From Malus domestica (Eukaryota; Streptophyta; Magnoliopsida; Rosales; Rosaceae), in the NCBI RefSeq assembly GCF_042453785.1, contig NC_091675.1, positions 54,102,501 through 54,166,500 on the forward strand: a DNA stretch of 64,000 nucleotides, read 5' to 3'. Shown here piece by piece: positions 24,705 to 36,877 of the stretch (position 1 is its first letter; each line of letters begins with the position of its first letter). A model generated the notes under the pieces. That model was given only the letters and a program-made list of their open reading frames with translations. It ran no database searches and was not told the DNA's origin. A program made the translations under genes and the position numbers.

Positions 24705-25135
24705 TTCAATTTTTTTTAATTTAAAAAAAATAAAAAAGGAGCGGAATGCGTTTGAAATTATTACAATAATTTAGAGGAGGAAGAAGTTTTGAACCTGAAA
24801 CGCATAGCTGGAAAGCCAACACTCTATTTACTAGGATATTGGATCACATACTTGATTTGTTTTCTAAATTCCCCCCCTTTTTGTGTAAATCGGCTTGCGA
24901 AATGTGTAAAAAAGAAGAAAACGGCATGCGAAAATCACTATTCTTTATATTTTGCTATCTTACTCTTGTCTAATCTGAATTTAAGATTTCAATAATAAAT
25001 TCTATCGTCCAATGAAATACTATAATGATATTTTTATTCATAAGACCACGCTACACGGCTCCACTTTGGTGAGTCAACAGGGCCCTTTACTTTAAAACTT
25101 TGCTTTGAGTTTTGGTGGGTTTTTCTTTGTAAAGA
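24705..25135. repeat. Local tandem duplication, copy 2
   Basis: Matches 24090-24704 apart from the MITE and scattered substitutions. Noncoding. Ends near GTTTTGGTGGGTTTTTCTTT. Confidence 0.7.
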
Positions 25136-27050
25136 ATTCAGGTAATTGGCTCTAGTGATTCTGACAAAAGTCTCAAAAGGGCATCTTTTATTTATAAAAG
25201 TATGTATATGAGGAACAATTTGATGTGGTCTACATGTCACCTCCTCCTTTTTGTAGCTTTGTTTTTTTATGCATGCTAATTGCTATTGCTACCCCTATTG
25301 CCCCATTTTCTTTCTTCTGTTGAATCATTCCTTTCTCGTTGGAATAAAATCCACTACAAATTTTCGTGTTCGGAATTTAGAGATTGAGATATCTAAACCG
25401 TTTTAGAGAGAGAAGATTTAGATTATTCAAGTTTTTTAATTTTTATGCAACGGGCTATTGAAATTGATTATTCCTAAAATTAAAATTAAGTGATTCGAAT
25501 TTCTCCGCCTGTACACTTTGATCGATCTGAAGTAGATTTCAATACTTCCTCAACTGCTGGTACAGTACAGCTATGATTGATTCTATCTCTCTCTCTCTCT
25601 AGATTTCCCACCTTATTTTTTTCATTTAAATTTTTATTTTTTGGTATTTTCTTATTAAGATTTAATACACACCTTGCACCTGCAGCAGCCTTTAGTTAGT
25701 TTTAATAATCTTTAGCAGCTTTTTCTTTTTTATGTCTTTATTTTTTTGCTCTTTCTTTTTATTTAGTGGGTAATTATTGGAGATTATGTGAGATATTGTT
25801 CACCTTTCCATGATTACACTCCAATGCTAATGTTGGATTTGAAATCTTTGTGACTTTTAACCCAAAAGTTTAAAATTAGGTTCCACAAATTGAGTAGTTT
25901 CCCAACTCTAATCTTTTATTTGTTCTAGATTATAATTATAAACTATGAAGATATGGAGTAGTTGAAATTAACGGAATATTTGACGCAAAATAGAGTGTAA
26001 CTGTGCTTTATAATTCATACAACCGACCCTACTTAATAGGATAAAGTTTAATTGTTGTTATAGTTATAAATTTGGAATGATCATGTTTGTGCATGTTGGT
26101 TAAGCACTTGATGCATATAATCTTTTACTCATTGGTAATTTATGTAAAGAAAATGTAGTAAATTATGCCAAGAATGGCTAAGAAATCATAACTTGTGCTA
26201 ATTTCCACCAAATGGCAGATGGACTCATGTGGGTTAATGAGTAGGTTTAGAAATACAAATTGTGACCTAAATGAACTTTTTTTAGAACAATGTTTGACTC
26301 CTTACGTTAAAAAGTCATTCTTCTTTCTCTTAGAATCATTCAGTCTCCTTTTCATCGTCATCTAAACATCATCTCTAGAAAATTCATTTGATTTAGAGAC
26401 TATTTAGTCATCCATAAGAATCAAACAAATTGATTTAGAGATTTATTTACCATAATCGTCGATTTGTTTGACACATATAAATAGCTAAACAGACTTCAAA
26501 ATGAATGATTTTTTTTCTTCTAGAGATGATATTTAGATGATGATAAAGAGAATAAGTGGTTTTGATTATGACGATTGTATGGTGAAACGATATCATATAA
26601 TCATTAAAGAATGAACGACTTCTCACATGTAAGAAGCCAAGTATTTTTTTTTGTATGCTAATGATATTCTAGTCTAATTTAAGCTATGAGGAAAATAAAT
26701 TGAACTTGGTGCAGTAGTAATGTAGCTAACTTGATTGCGTCCAGATTTTATTACCCTAATTAAATGAAGTTTAGCACTTAAAAAAAGTTGTCAACTTTTA
26801 AAAAGCACCAAAGGGAGCGTTGTTTTTGGCTAGACAGACAGGGAGGCCCATTCTTTTGATTTCTTTAAGTTTGCTTCTTCAGACAAGGTATAGTATCCAT
26901 TAAGCTAGGCATCAAAGATCATGAAGAAAAACATGAAAAGATGTACTACCAATTGCCAAAGCCAAAGGGATTATCATATAACTTTGTCTTTACATTTTCT
27001 GTGGCATTGGAGGATATTATAAAGCTATATAGCTGGGTGAGAGCTGTTTT
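25136..27050. other. Intergenic, no gene seen
   Basis: AT-rich sequence with a short (TC)n tract near 25589-25600. No coding feature was recognised. ATTATAAAGCTATATAGC at about 27014-27031 could be the TATA region of the gene whose coding part starts at 27996. This is inference from position. Confidence 0.35.
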
Positions 27051-27995
27051 CTTCTAAATAATGCAATCAGAAGTGTGTGTGGGTAACTTGTTCTTCTGTG
27101 GCAGCTAGTTAAGCTATCGGATCGGAGACGATGATCACGGTTGCTGCTGTATCTGTGGAGCAGAAACAATGGATTTACTGCTTCTAAGACCAGGTTAGTC
27201 CTTAAACATGTAGATTTTATGTCATTGCAGTGCTGATTATGTTCCTAATAGCGTCCGAAATTTTTTCACTCTTTCGGTTGATCCCATTGGAACTTTTAGG
27301 TCTGTTGAAAATGTTGTTGAAGTGATTTTTTTATACAAGCAGGATTCACTGAATTAATTCAGTCCATTTAACTTAATTCAGTGATTATGTTGTTTTGTGC
27401 ATTTTCTGTAATGTGTTTAGTTAAATGAATTAGAGTACTCGACCAAAAACCCAATGCTGCAACCTGAAAATGCATAAATGTTGCCCCAATTTCAATGCAG
27501 TAAGCTGTTTCTTTTGCTGCAGACTTGGGCGTATCCAAGTTGGCTTGAGCAATTCGCTCCCCCCTCTGCTTGCAAGTCCAAATTCCCCACCTCGTAGTTT
27601 TAGATAAATTTAGTATAGATTATCGCTCCAAACACTTGTTTGGTTTAGAATTTTCAACAGAAGAAATCCTTTATGTCTTCTGAATTATGCAACGTAAATT
27701 GAGTGGCAGATACATTTAAAGTTGTTGATTTTGGAATTTTTTCCAATTTTCGGGTTTTCGTTTATTCATGTTGATTTCAGCAGAGTATTGGTTTTCATGT
27801 GTTCCTTTTCAGCTTGAGGTTGAAGTGTTCAAAATGTATGTGCAAAGACAAACATACAGAAGAAGAAATATTAGCTGCAATAAGCATACATTTGATTTCT
27901 CTCGTTAATTAGTTCGTAGCTTATCCATACCAAATACCCGAAATCAGCTGCTTTGTAGAGGGGAGAGGAAAGCAAAAGCCTAGTGACCGGAGACT

Positions 27996-28556
27996 ATGAA
28001 CGAGACTGGTTCTGAAAGACCAAAGCCATGGAACATATACTACACAAGTTCAGACCCTTCTTCTTCTCAATCAGGAATTGATCGACAAGTGCAATGGAAG
28101 GGCTCCGGGACATCGAGCATGAGTGCCATTTCTTACGGTTTTGTAGCCACGGCTATCTTGATTTCCATGTTTCTTATCATGGCTATCTTTGAACATTTGT
28201 TTAAGCCAAGTCCTAATTCTTTTTCCACGCCTCAAGCTCTCACTCATCATGCATCTCCCGAGTCCGGACATTTTGACAAGCATGGAAGAATTATTCCACA
28301 AACAGTAAGTTTGTTTCTACTTGGTATATATTGTTCTCGAAAGAAGGCGACTACATGTACTTGTTTGAGCTAGCTGATCATAATTTGTTCATCGATGTCA
28401 CAGGTTTCAACGTCGTATGCGCCAGATTTCTCAGTAGTGATGCCGGGAGAGCAGTGTCCGACCTACATTGCACAACCAGCTCCTCTGCCGAGGTGCTCCA
28501 GGGAAGGGATTTATTGGCCTTCCCATGAACATAATAAATTTGTACTTCCTCGTTAG
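27996..28556 (+). CDS. Uncharacterised single-span membrane protein, 2 exons
   Basis: Exons 27996-28304 and 28404-28556 join at AACA|GTAAGT and CACAG|GTTTC in phase 0 to give 153 aa. The polar N-terminus (rich in Ser, with MNETGSERPKPWNIYYTSSD) is followed by one hydrophobic span at residues about 46-65 (ISYGFVATAILISMFLIMAI). A hydrophilic tail then has His/Ser/Pro and a conserved-looking block VVMPGEQCPTYIAQPAPLPR near the C-terminus. I recall similar small proteins of unknown function in other dicots; no function is assigned. The second exon is too short to show as a long ORF, so a naive call would extend exon 1 through the intron to a wrong stop. The 5' leader probably begins near 27050 and may be spliced. 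Confidence 0.8.
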
Positions 28557-30829
28557 GATGGTTGTAGATGATACTTTCCCTGCGGCATTATATTATAACA
28601 ACTGGAGAGGCTGTTTGTATATCAATTTCCTGCCTGCGAATAACTACTGTCCATCACCACATAACAGCAGTTGACTACTTTGAAACGTCGTCAAGAATCC
28701 GATCTTTCTTACTGTATTTTGTGTTTTCCTTTCTGGTGAGGGAGTGAGATGCATAAAAAACTCCCATGGTTAAGAACTACGTCAAGTGCATGACTACAGA
28801 TGGATATTTTCTGTGAGTTGCACAGAGTCCTATTTACAAAGAAAATTAAGGAAAGTTCAATTTTGTACGACTCCATTGACATTAGAAAATAGAACTGCAA
28901 ACATTCACTACCCCTCGGGGGAGGGGTGATTCTAACACATGACGTTAGGTACAACCATGCAAGATTTTAATCGTTTTAACTACGTACAAGTCTCTTACAT
29001 CTGGATCATTGTTATAGCTTCAATAAAATCCCTGAAATGATGAATGGATTTCAGGGTCTAATTTCGGGTTTCTAGTCGCTGATGCTTGTTCTAGATTATT
29101 ACAGAACTTCAGAAAAATGTGTAGCAGCGGGTCACCACTTTATCGACATTGCTCCATTAACAAAATCCTGCCTAGCGATCATGTGTAAAGATTCAGAACA
29201 AAAATAAGCAAACAAATATTATGCTACGTAGTCGTAACATTGATACATATGATAGGATTTTTAGTACCTACGTAAAGAATGTTAAAATCACACAAAATAC
29301 TTGCAGAAGTATGAGGTTGTTGTAGTATATATGCTCATGCAAGGTCGTTCTCCACAAGGACTATTTAAATAATTTATGTAAAACCAATTCCTAATTAATT
29401 ACTTGAAACTGAAAATTGAGAAATATGATTTGAAAATTAGGTAATATTAAAAACGATTTTTTTTTTAAAAACAAATAATAAATTTGGCCAAAGTTAAAAA
29501 GATTAAAGAAAGGAGTATTAAAAAAAAATAATAATAAAAGCATTAGGGTTCCGCTATCATCCTAGCAATCCTATGTATTTTTACTAATTACTTATGATCT
29601 ACACTTGCAACTTTGAAGGTTAGATTTTCCTAATATATACCCTACTTGGAACCTCCAACATAGAACGTACATCTAACATGCAACTCATCCGGACGTTTAG
29701 ATCAAATATGAATATGAGAGACTCATTATGTTTTGTGAAAACCCTTTGAAAAACCATGCACCCTTAAAACGTGGTGTTTATCTTAAGTGAAATTACAATT
29801 ATTAATCACGAGAAGCCAGCGTCAATTTCAGGGAACCTTCCAACCAAAATTGCATCAAATTACTTTTTTAAAGATCTTAATGGTGATCTAGCATTAAGAC
29901 AATTAAATAGTTCAAAACAGTAATCAATAATTCAAAGCATGCATGCATTCAATCACAAGCAATCAAATAAAAATTATATATTCATACTAAGGCTCAAGGC
30001 TTCGCCCTAGCAAAACAGATTAGTTACACATATTCATAATTAAAATCATAGAAAATATTATTAAAAAGAAAAAGATCGAAAACACCTTAAGGTAAAAGTC
30101 TGAAATTCTTCAAGAACCCTAACCAATTTCCTATCTCCAAAGTCGCGTAAGAGAAGAAGAAGAAAACTAAGGTAAAAACCTTATATCGCTCTACAAAATC
30201 TAACCAATAATCCCCTAATATAAGTCTTTGGATCCAACTAGGAAACCAAATAATAATAAAATATACTATAAAATAAAATCCTAATTAAGCTAGGAGAATC
30301 TGCAAGAACTGTCCAGCCACGTTTTATCCTTAAATCTCCTTCCAATCTGGCCCATGAAAACTTATTTTAAAGATTGGAAGACATATTCTTTTAAAGATTG
30401 GAACATTTTGAACACATCTCCAAAAGGGGCTAAATCCAAAATAGGTCATCTTGTGCTCCAAAACTTGCAATCAAAACGACACTTTTCCAGCATCGCGCAC
30501 TGCTCCTTTATTTTATAGCCTGACAATAACCGCTTGTTGGAAAAATCTGATATTTTGACACGATCAAGCTAAGCGACTCACGAACATCCTCCAATTGGAA
30601 TTACTCCAAAATTCATTGATTTGATTACGTTTTTCCCCAGAAGAAGTCGAAAGTCCTATATTGAAAATACAATTTAAAGTATCAAAATTCTTCCAAAATA
30701 ATAACCAAAATAAACTAAGATTAAGATAAAAGACATAATATAAAATCCACTCATCAACCTACTTAAATATCCAAATAAAAGCTCAGTTACCAGAAGAGGT
30801 GGATGATGAGATTGGTAGAGTTCACACGT
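28557..30829. other. Intergenic, possible decayed retroelement
   Basis: No supportable gene. The stretch 29330-29360 (CTCATGCAAGGTCGTTCTCC then ACAAGGACT) and CTCAAGGCTTCGCCCTAGCA (about 29993-30012) resemble phrases I associate with Ty3/gypsy downstream regions. That is weak recall without a reading frame. A 38-bp segment at 29061-29098 recurs inverted at 38691-38728. Confidence 0.3.
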
Positions 30830-32119
30830 TATAATTTGTAACGATCTGAAAGCGTCATGGATCCAGAGATGTCAAGATTCTCCATAGGTCTTTTGAAGAG
30901 GAAGTCTGGCAGTGTTTTTAGCTTAGGGCAGGCATGAATTCCTAATTTTCTAGGGAAGAAAGGCTTCGCATGATTACTGTGAGTTCACAATGGTCTTTCT
31001 TCCACCCTTCCATGCCTTCCCACTCTTCTCACTCCGACATTTCATAAAAGCTCAGTTCTTTCAGTTTCGGCAACAATGAGGAGGATGAATTGAATGATGT
31101 TTGATCTTGTATCCCAAGAATTCAACACCAACCCTCCTCACTCTTTCCATCCATCGCAGGGTTAGTCTTTCAAGGGACGGCAATTTCCCAAGAGGAGACA
31201 AAAGTTCACACTCATCCCTAGCACTTAAGAGTAAGGATTCTCAAATTGTGCAAAGACGCCATCCAAAAATGTACAAAGATTCCAAATCTTCGTGCGGTCG
31301 CAAGATGTCTACAGCAGTGTTTTCCCTCTGCATGTTGTCCTCAACTCGAGAAATAAGGCTGAGATGAAACAGTTGCTTTTTATCCCATAGTTGTGCTTTC
31401 TCAACTTCACTCACATCTTCCACATCCCCGGGGAAAGTAACGGTGAGCCTCCCCTCAAGGTTCAACGTTCTCAGATCCGCAAATTGAAATGCTTTCTCGT
31501 GGTCACCACTGAACGCATCCAGTGTTTGGAGACTTGTTAATCTCCCTAACCCCTTTGGCAAGTAAGCCAGAGCTGCACATCCCTCGACGTATAGATGCGT
31601 TAAGTTGATCAACTTCCCCATGTTATCTGGTAGTTTTCGAAGTGCATAACATCGCTTGAGGCGCAAGGTATACAAATTGTACAAATCGTGGATACTGTCA
31701 GGTAATATCTCCAACTCAATCAAGGTTCTTAAAAACGCTAGGCGCTAGTCGAGCGGTGGACATGGGCCTACCACCTAGGCGCCTAGGCGGATTTATGTAA
31801 ATTTATTATATATCTTGTAAATAAGTGCTTAGTTACACTAAAAAAAAACTATACTTGTATGTATCCCCTTAAAAGTTCTCCAATCATTTCACAATTGGAT
31901 GAATTTGTAGTCAATCCATCATTTACAAATTAGGTACACCATTTTCATAAGTGCCACTATGAAACTAAAAAATAAAAAAACACACAATTTATTAAAAATT
32001 ATATGCATATGTGTGTGTGTGTGATTATATTAAGTAAAAAAAAAAAACATTATCCCAATAATTTATATAAATATATAACACACATATATATATGTATATA
32101 ATGTAGGTATATTCCAAGC

Positions 32120-32914
32120 TGTTTGAAATGATAAAAACCCCACGTAGAAGTGGGTGGTTGTGGAGCCAAAAATATTCACTAGGCGACACGTGGACTTTTG
32201 ACAAAACTACCCTTGAGGCCTACCGGGATTCCTACGCCCAAGCAGCAGGCAATTATCCCTCAACCAAGTCAAAAATACCCAAAATAGGTATCAACTTAAA
32301 ACCTAATTTATTCATATATTTCCCATTTCATTATTTAGCTAATCAATTAGCTAAATAATATACTTATTCCTTTCATATTTCCTAAAATCATAATAATTGA
32401 CTAATTAAGGGATTAATTACCTAATCAATCCCTTAATTATCAATTGAAACACCCATCCAAACCTAAAACTACTAAAGTGGCCGGCCAATCCCATCAAGAA
32501 AAGTAAACCATCTTATTCACCACCTTTTCCACTATTTTCCCTTTTTAATTACCCTAATTAACTAGCCAATTAATTCCAAAAACCACCAAAACATTCATTT
32601 TATGTTTAAATAGCCAAATAAATTGGCTAATTAAACCTAAATCAAACACAAAAACCCTAGCTAGGCCGGTCACCCCTATCCCTATAAATAGATTCCCATT
32701 TTCACCAAAAGATAGTTCCAACACTTTGGCAAAAATCCCAAAATTCTTTAAACACTATTTCTCTCTAAATTCTAACTTTGGCATCAGAGGTTCTTCAGCC
32801 AAAGCCCCCCCCTTCATCGTGGGTGCGTGAGGCTCTTGGCCTTAACCTAAGGTGTTAATTGTTTTGTAGGTGCAAAATTGTCCAAGATCAAGGAGGAAGA
32901 AATTTGCATCCACA
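32120..32914. repeat. Possible solo LTR of a gypsy-type retrotransposon
   Basis: A 795-bp segment starting TGTTTGAAATGATAAAAACC and ending ...TTTGCATCCACA. It contains CACTAGGCGACACGTGGAC, a CCTATAAATAG TATA-like motif (about 32680) and TTTGGCATCAGAG. TG...CA ends plus an internal TATA box fit an LTR, and the wording resembles gypsy LTRs I know from related plants. No target duplication was found. Confidence 0.45.
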
Positions 32915-33063
32915 GTGGTTATTAAAGATTAAAAACCAAATAACATCCCATCCCTTCTTCAAAAAACAAATAAAAAATAAAAAAAAATAAAATCCCATCC
33001 CATCCCATATGTGTTTCTGACCCCTGCACCCTAACACTGTCGCACCACCCAAGATTTCCAATA

Positions 33064-33284
33064 TGACCTGAATTGTCTGCCCTACCTATCCCATACCCTT
33101 CTCATCCCCTTTTATTTCTGTGTTCATGGTTAAGCCACGTCAACATTTTATATTCCCATTACTTTTTGTCTTATTATTTCTATTAAAAAATCAATATAAA
33201 ATGTTGACGTGGCTTAACCGTAACCACATAAATAGAAGGGGATGGGAAGGGGATGAGATGGGGAAGGGCAGACAATCCAGGTCC
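33064..33284. mobile_element. Hairpin MITE, Mutator-like (9-bp target duplication)
   Basis: A 221-bp near-palindrome with ends TGACCTGAATTGTCTGCCCT and (complement) GGACCTGGATTGTCTGCCCT. Inner arms are GGTTAAGCCACGTCAACATT and its complement. Perfect 9-bp duplications TTTCCAATA lie at 33055-33063 and 33285-33293. Same family as 12673-12882 and 43573-43775. The 61-codon ORF inside is a by-product of the palindrome. Confidence 0.88.
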
Positions 33285-33608
33285 TTTCCAATAAACTCCA
33301 CATAAAGGTAGTGTGTGGTTATTAAAGATTTATAACCAAATAATATCACATCCCATCTGTGTTTCTGTTCCCTCCACCCTAACTATGTCACGCTACCCAA
33401 GATTTCCAAAGCCCATATCATTATCACACCCTTTGGAAAATGGAACACTCTTCCCATTTGAGTTTTTCCGTTTCTTCTGCTTCTTCCTTTAGTCATCAGA
33501 ACGTCGAACTGGATCTCAAATCCAAATCGCGCTGCCATGGATTAATACCTTAAAAGTTAAGAGTTTCTCTCTTTTTGCATTTTCTCTTTCCTCTTCTACT
33601 CACAAACG

Positions 33609-33854
33609 GTGAGCAGCAAAATTTCAATCGAGGCTCCACTTTGAGATTCGGCGTTGCAAATCCTACGTAAGAGTTGCAAAGCCACCTAGACAGCCGCTAA
33701 GAATCGCCTAGACCGCCTAGGGCTCCTAGGCGTGAGCAGCAAAATTTCAATCGAGGCTCCACTTTGAGATTCGGCGTTGCAAATCCTACGTAAGAGTTGC
33801 AGAGCCACCTAGACAACCGCTAAGAATCGCCCAGACCGCCTAGGGCTCCTAGGT
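33609..33854. repeat. Two-copy 123-bp tandem repeat
   Basis: GTGAGCAGCAAAATTTCAAT through CTAGGGCTCCTAGG occurs twice (33609-33731 and 33732-33854) with a few substitutions. It lies near the right end of the hAT-like element and contains its CCGCCTAG subterminal motifs. Confidence 0.85.
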
Positions 33855-35660
33855 AGCGCCTAGGTAGCCGCCTAAATCTTCCCCACCTTACATGAACGTT
33901 TCAGCCTAAATCGGGTCGGGACTCCTCCACCGAGGGCCTAGGCGGCCGCCTAGACCGATTTTTTAGAACACTGAACCCAATATTAACACACAAATCAATA
34001 TGCCTCAAGTGTACCAAATCACCAATCTCCTCAGGGAGTTCTTTGATGGAATTACCACTCAAATTTAATGTCCTCAGACCCTTCAATTGTGAAATAAAAC
34101 CCAAGTCTACTGTTGAAATTCTTAACCGAGAAGCTCTGAGAGTACTATGTTCTTGCAACTGTGAGAGGAGATCGAAGGTGGACGTTGGCCATAAGGTACA
34201 AATGTTAAGGTCAAATGGCAAACCTTATCACCCAACACCTCTATTTCGTTCTTACCACCCTTAGCTTCCGTAATCAAGCATTCGTTCTTGGTGAGAAATT
34301 GCACAAAGTCATGCACGATATCATGCATTTTGCAACTTATAACTTTACCACTATCACGGTCCTTCTTAAAATCTTGGAAAAAAGACCGCACAGCTAAGTT
34401 ATCAAAAAAATGTGTTACCAAGTATTCCTTTATCTATATTCTCATTCCAGTTAAGATAATCTTGTGCCATCCACAAAGTAATCAAATAATCTTTGTCAAA
34501 TACCTAACCCTTTAGAAAAATAGCACAAAATAAAAGGCAACATTTGATTGTTGGTGTCAAATCATAATAACTTAATAAGAGTGGTTGGAACACTTCTTGC
34601 TCGAACGCTGCTAGCTCCCATATCTTACTATTTAAAACATCATTTCATTCTTCCTTCATTCTCTTAACATGCATGAGACTACCTAAAGCCTTTGCAGCAA
34701 GAGGCAAAACCTTACACTTCTTTACAATATCCTTGCTTATATCTCCAAACAAGTTAGACTCACCCACTTCCTATCAGAAAATGTCATGTCATGTCATTGA
34801 AGATTGACAAACAATTATGTTCACTCAACTCTTCCAAATTGATCATGTGCGTGGTTGCTCTCATCATACTTGCAACCTTTTGTTTTCAAGTAATCACCAA
34901 TATTCTACTACCTTTAGCACCACTTTGCATTAGCGGTAGTTTTAAATTGTCCCACTTCTTACGGTCTTCTGTTTAGACCTCATCTAAGATAAGCAGAAAC
35001 ATTTTGCCCTTGATGGATCTAGACTTACATTGCAAGACATGGTCCAACTCATTTGAACTTGGGGTCTTGTTACCACAAATGGCATTGGCAATCTTAATCT
35101 CATCAAACATATCCTTTTCAAATTCCCGACCAAATATCTTAGATATATCGACAAAAGACGATGTTTTCTGCTGTTGAGGTTGTTGAATGACTCTTTCTGT
35201 GTGTTGAAAATTATACATTTCTCTTTGCTTAGCAATCACAGTTAACCTATCACTTAAATCTTTGATCTTGAGAGCAATGTCATGCCGGAAAATACCCAAC
35301 CCCAACTTACATGGCCAAAACAAAAGCAACGGGAAGAAATAGAGAAGCATACCTTCTTAGGTTCTCTTTCTTGCTTGTCAACTTAATGTTTCAGAATTTC
35401 AGTGTTCCACTCGTCCAGCACGTCCCCCATTTCGTAGGGTATTTGCTTCAGCTTGTCCAACCAGCCTCTGACGCTGGCCTCCTTTACTTGCCTTTGCTCT
35501 GCATCCTCCAGCTTGAATATCACTGAGATTGCTAGTGAAATCTTCAACTTCTTTCTCGACGTTCAAGATTAATTTAAGCTCTCCTTCGATGTATCGATAA
35601 GTTGCTGAAGCCAACCGTTGTAGCAGCATGGAGACGAGCGCATCCGCCATTTTCGCGTAA

Positions 35661-36877
35661 GAAGAAAGAAATTGATTGAAAGTGGAACGAGAAGAAGGGG
35701 CAAGTGTACATGAACAAGAATTGCACGACTGCTTGTGCTGTTTCCTCCAGCAAGACAAGCAAAAACGCCAACTCTAATTATATATAATTTAGGGTAAATT
35801 ATCGTCGTTACAAATTAGAAATAAAGATAACGTAGAAAACTTGATCGAGGTCATGGAGGATTAGGACAGCCAATTTTCCCTTTTTTTAGACAAAAAGAAT
35901 AATAAGTTTCAAGTTAACTTTGTTAAACAATAAATGCCAATTATTGTTTTGTTTTTTTTTTACAAACAATAAAGTTAGCGAGTTAAATTGTTTAATGTTA
36001 AAGAACCAAATAAGTGAAAATCGAGCCCGCACCACATTACATAGGTATTATTGTTTTCTGTCGGATAAAATGCCAATTATTGATTTATATAAGAAGTCTT
36101 AGATTTGATTTATGCCAAATACGGAAAAAAAAAAATGACAATTTAGTAATGCTGGCAGTTTTATTTAACCATTCCCAACTATAAATATTATGGAAAAACA
36201 CTTCCAAGAGTTTGATTGGACCCAAAAAAAAAAAAAAAAAAAAAAAACCCTTTCGTACAAAGTAGGGTTTTCCTCCAAATTTTTGAGTTTGAAATGTTTT
36301 TTTTTTTTTAATGTGAAAATACCCAAAAGAACAAGACTAGAATTGATACCCGACTTAATTAGTAAAATCAAATTATATTAAGGAAGGCCATGCAAAAATG
36401 GAATTTCACTCCCTTCCCTATATGTTCATAAGGAAGACAGACGAGACTGCCACTTTTTTCTGTTCCGGTAAATTCATCCAAATCTGGACATGGGGCCACC
36501 GCGGCGGTCACGCCAAATCACCACCTCCTCTTCCGGTAAATTCATCCAAATCTGGACATCATGCCACGGTGCCTTTCGCGACGCCTAGTCGCTAGTGAAA
36601 GCCGATGCTCAGCTCTTGATACATACCCCTTCCAAAAATTTACACCATATAATTTGCAAAAGGTAGAACCCTGCCCTGTTGTGAACTTGTGAAGGTCAGA
36701 AAATTCTACATTGCAAAAACAAATGACATCGGAGGTGAGAAATGAAATATACAACACTACTACAACAGCCTCGGCAACTCTCACAGTATCGAATACCCCC
36801 CCGTTCTTCCTCCCAGTACCAAACATCTGTACCATTTCATCTTTTTTCCCATTTTCTTCGACAACACGCGGAATCCG
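35661..36877. other. Intergenic between NLR relic and MACPF gene
   Basis: No gene seen. It contains an A-tract at 36223-36246. A 25-bp direct repeat (beginning GGTAAATTCATCCAAATCTG) occurs at about 36467 and 36534, separated by GC-rich sequence. The region 36600-36877 is the 3' flank of the MACPF gene. Confidence 0.4.

Larger units (their letters stand above)
31721..33973. mobile_element. hAT-like composite element inside the NLR relic
   Basis: A 2,253-bp insertion with ends CAAGGTTCTTAAAAACGCTA and (complement) CAGTGTTCTAAAAAATCGGT followed on both sides by CTAGGCG-rich sequence. It is flanked by 8-bp AACTCAAT (31713-31720) and AACCCAAT (33974-33981), the size typical of hAT elements. The LRR frame continues across the insertion, supporting the boundaries. 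Inside are an LTR-like segment, a hairpin MITE, a 123-bp tandem repeat and duplicated GTGGTTATTAAAGATT blocks. No hAT transposase was recognised. Confidence 0.78.
30830..35660 (-). pseudogene. CC-NBS-LRR (NLR) disease-resistance pseudogene
   Basis: Minus-strand relic of an intracellular immune receptor of the RGA type. It starts MADALVSMLLQRLASATYRY (Met at 35650) as a coiled-coil (Rx-N) domain. Loss of a few bases after SNLSDIQA shifts the frame; the expected LEDAEQRQVKEASVRGWLDK follows in another frame. The NB-ARC part keeps KIFGREFEKD and Walker B (FLLILDEV) but jumps from FEKDMF straight to DEIKIANAI, so the P-loop and RNBS-A region (roughly 100 residues) are deleted. CKMHDIVHDFVQFLTKNE and LRRs (LRTLNLSGNSIKELPEEIGD) follow. 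A hAT-like element (31721-33973) splits the LRR. The distal LRR resumes at 31723, and the C-terminal part (KLKELSFYEMSE, then a stop where Trp is expected; KLKTLPDFLFK) runs to about 30840. It is not functional. Confidence 0.93.

Noticed and set aside
30830..35660. Functional NLR receptor
   Set aside because: The P-loop is missing, the frame is broken in the coiled-coil and NB-ARC parts, and a 2.25-kb insertion splits the LRR.
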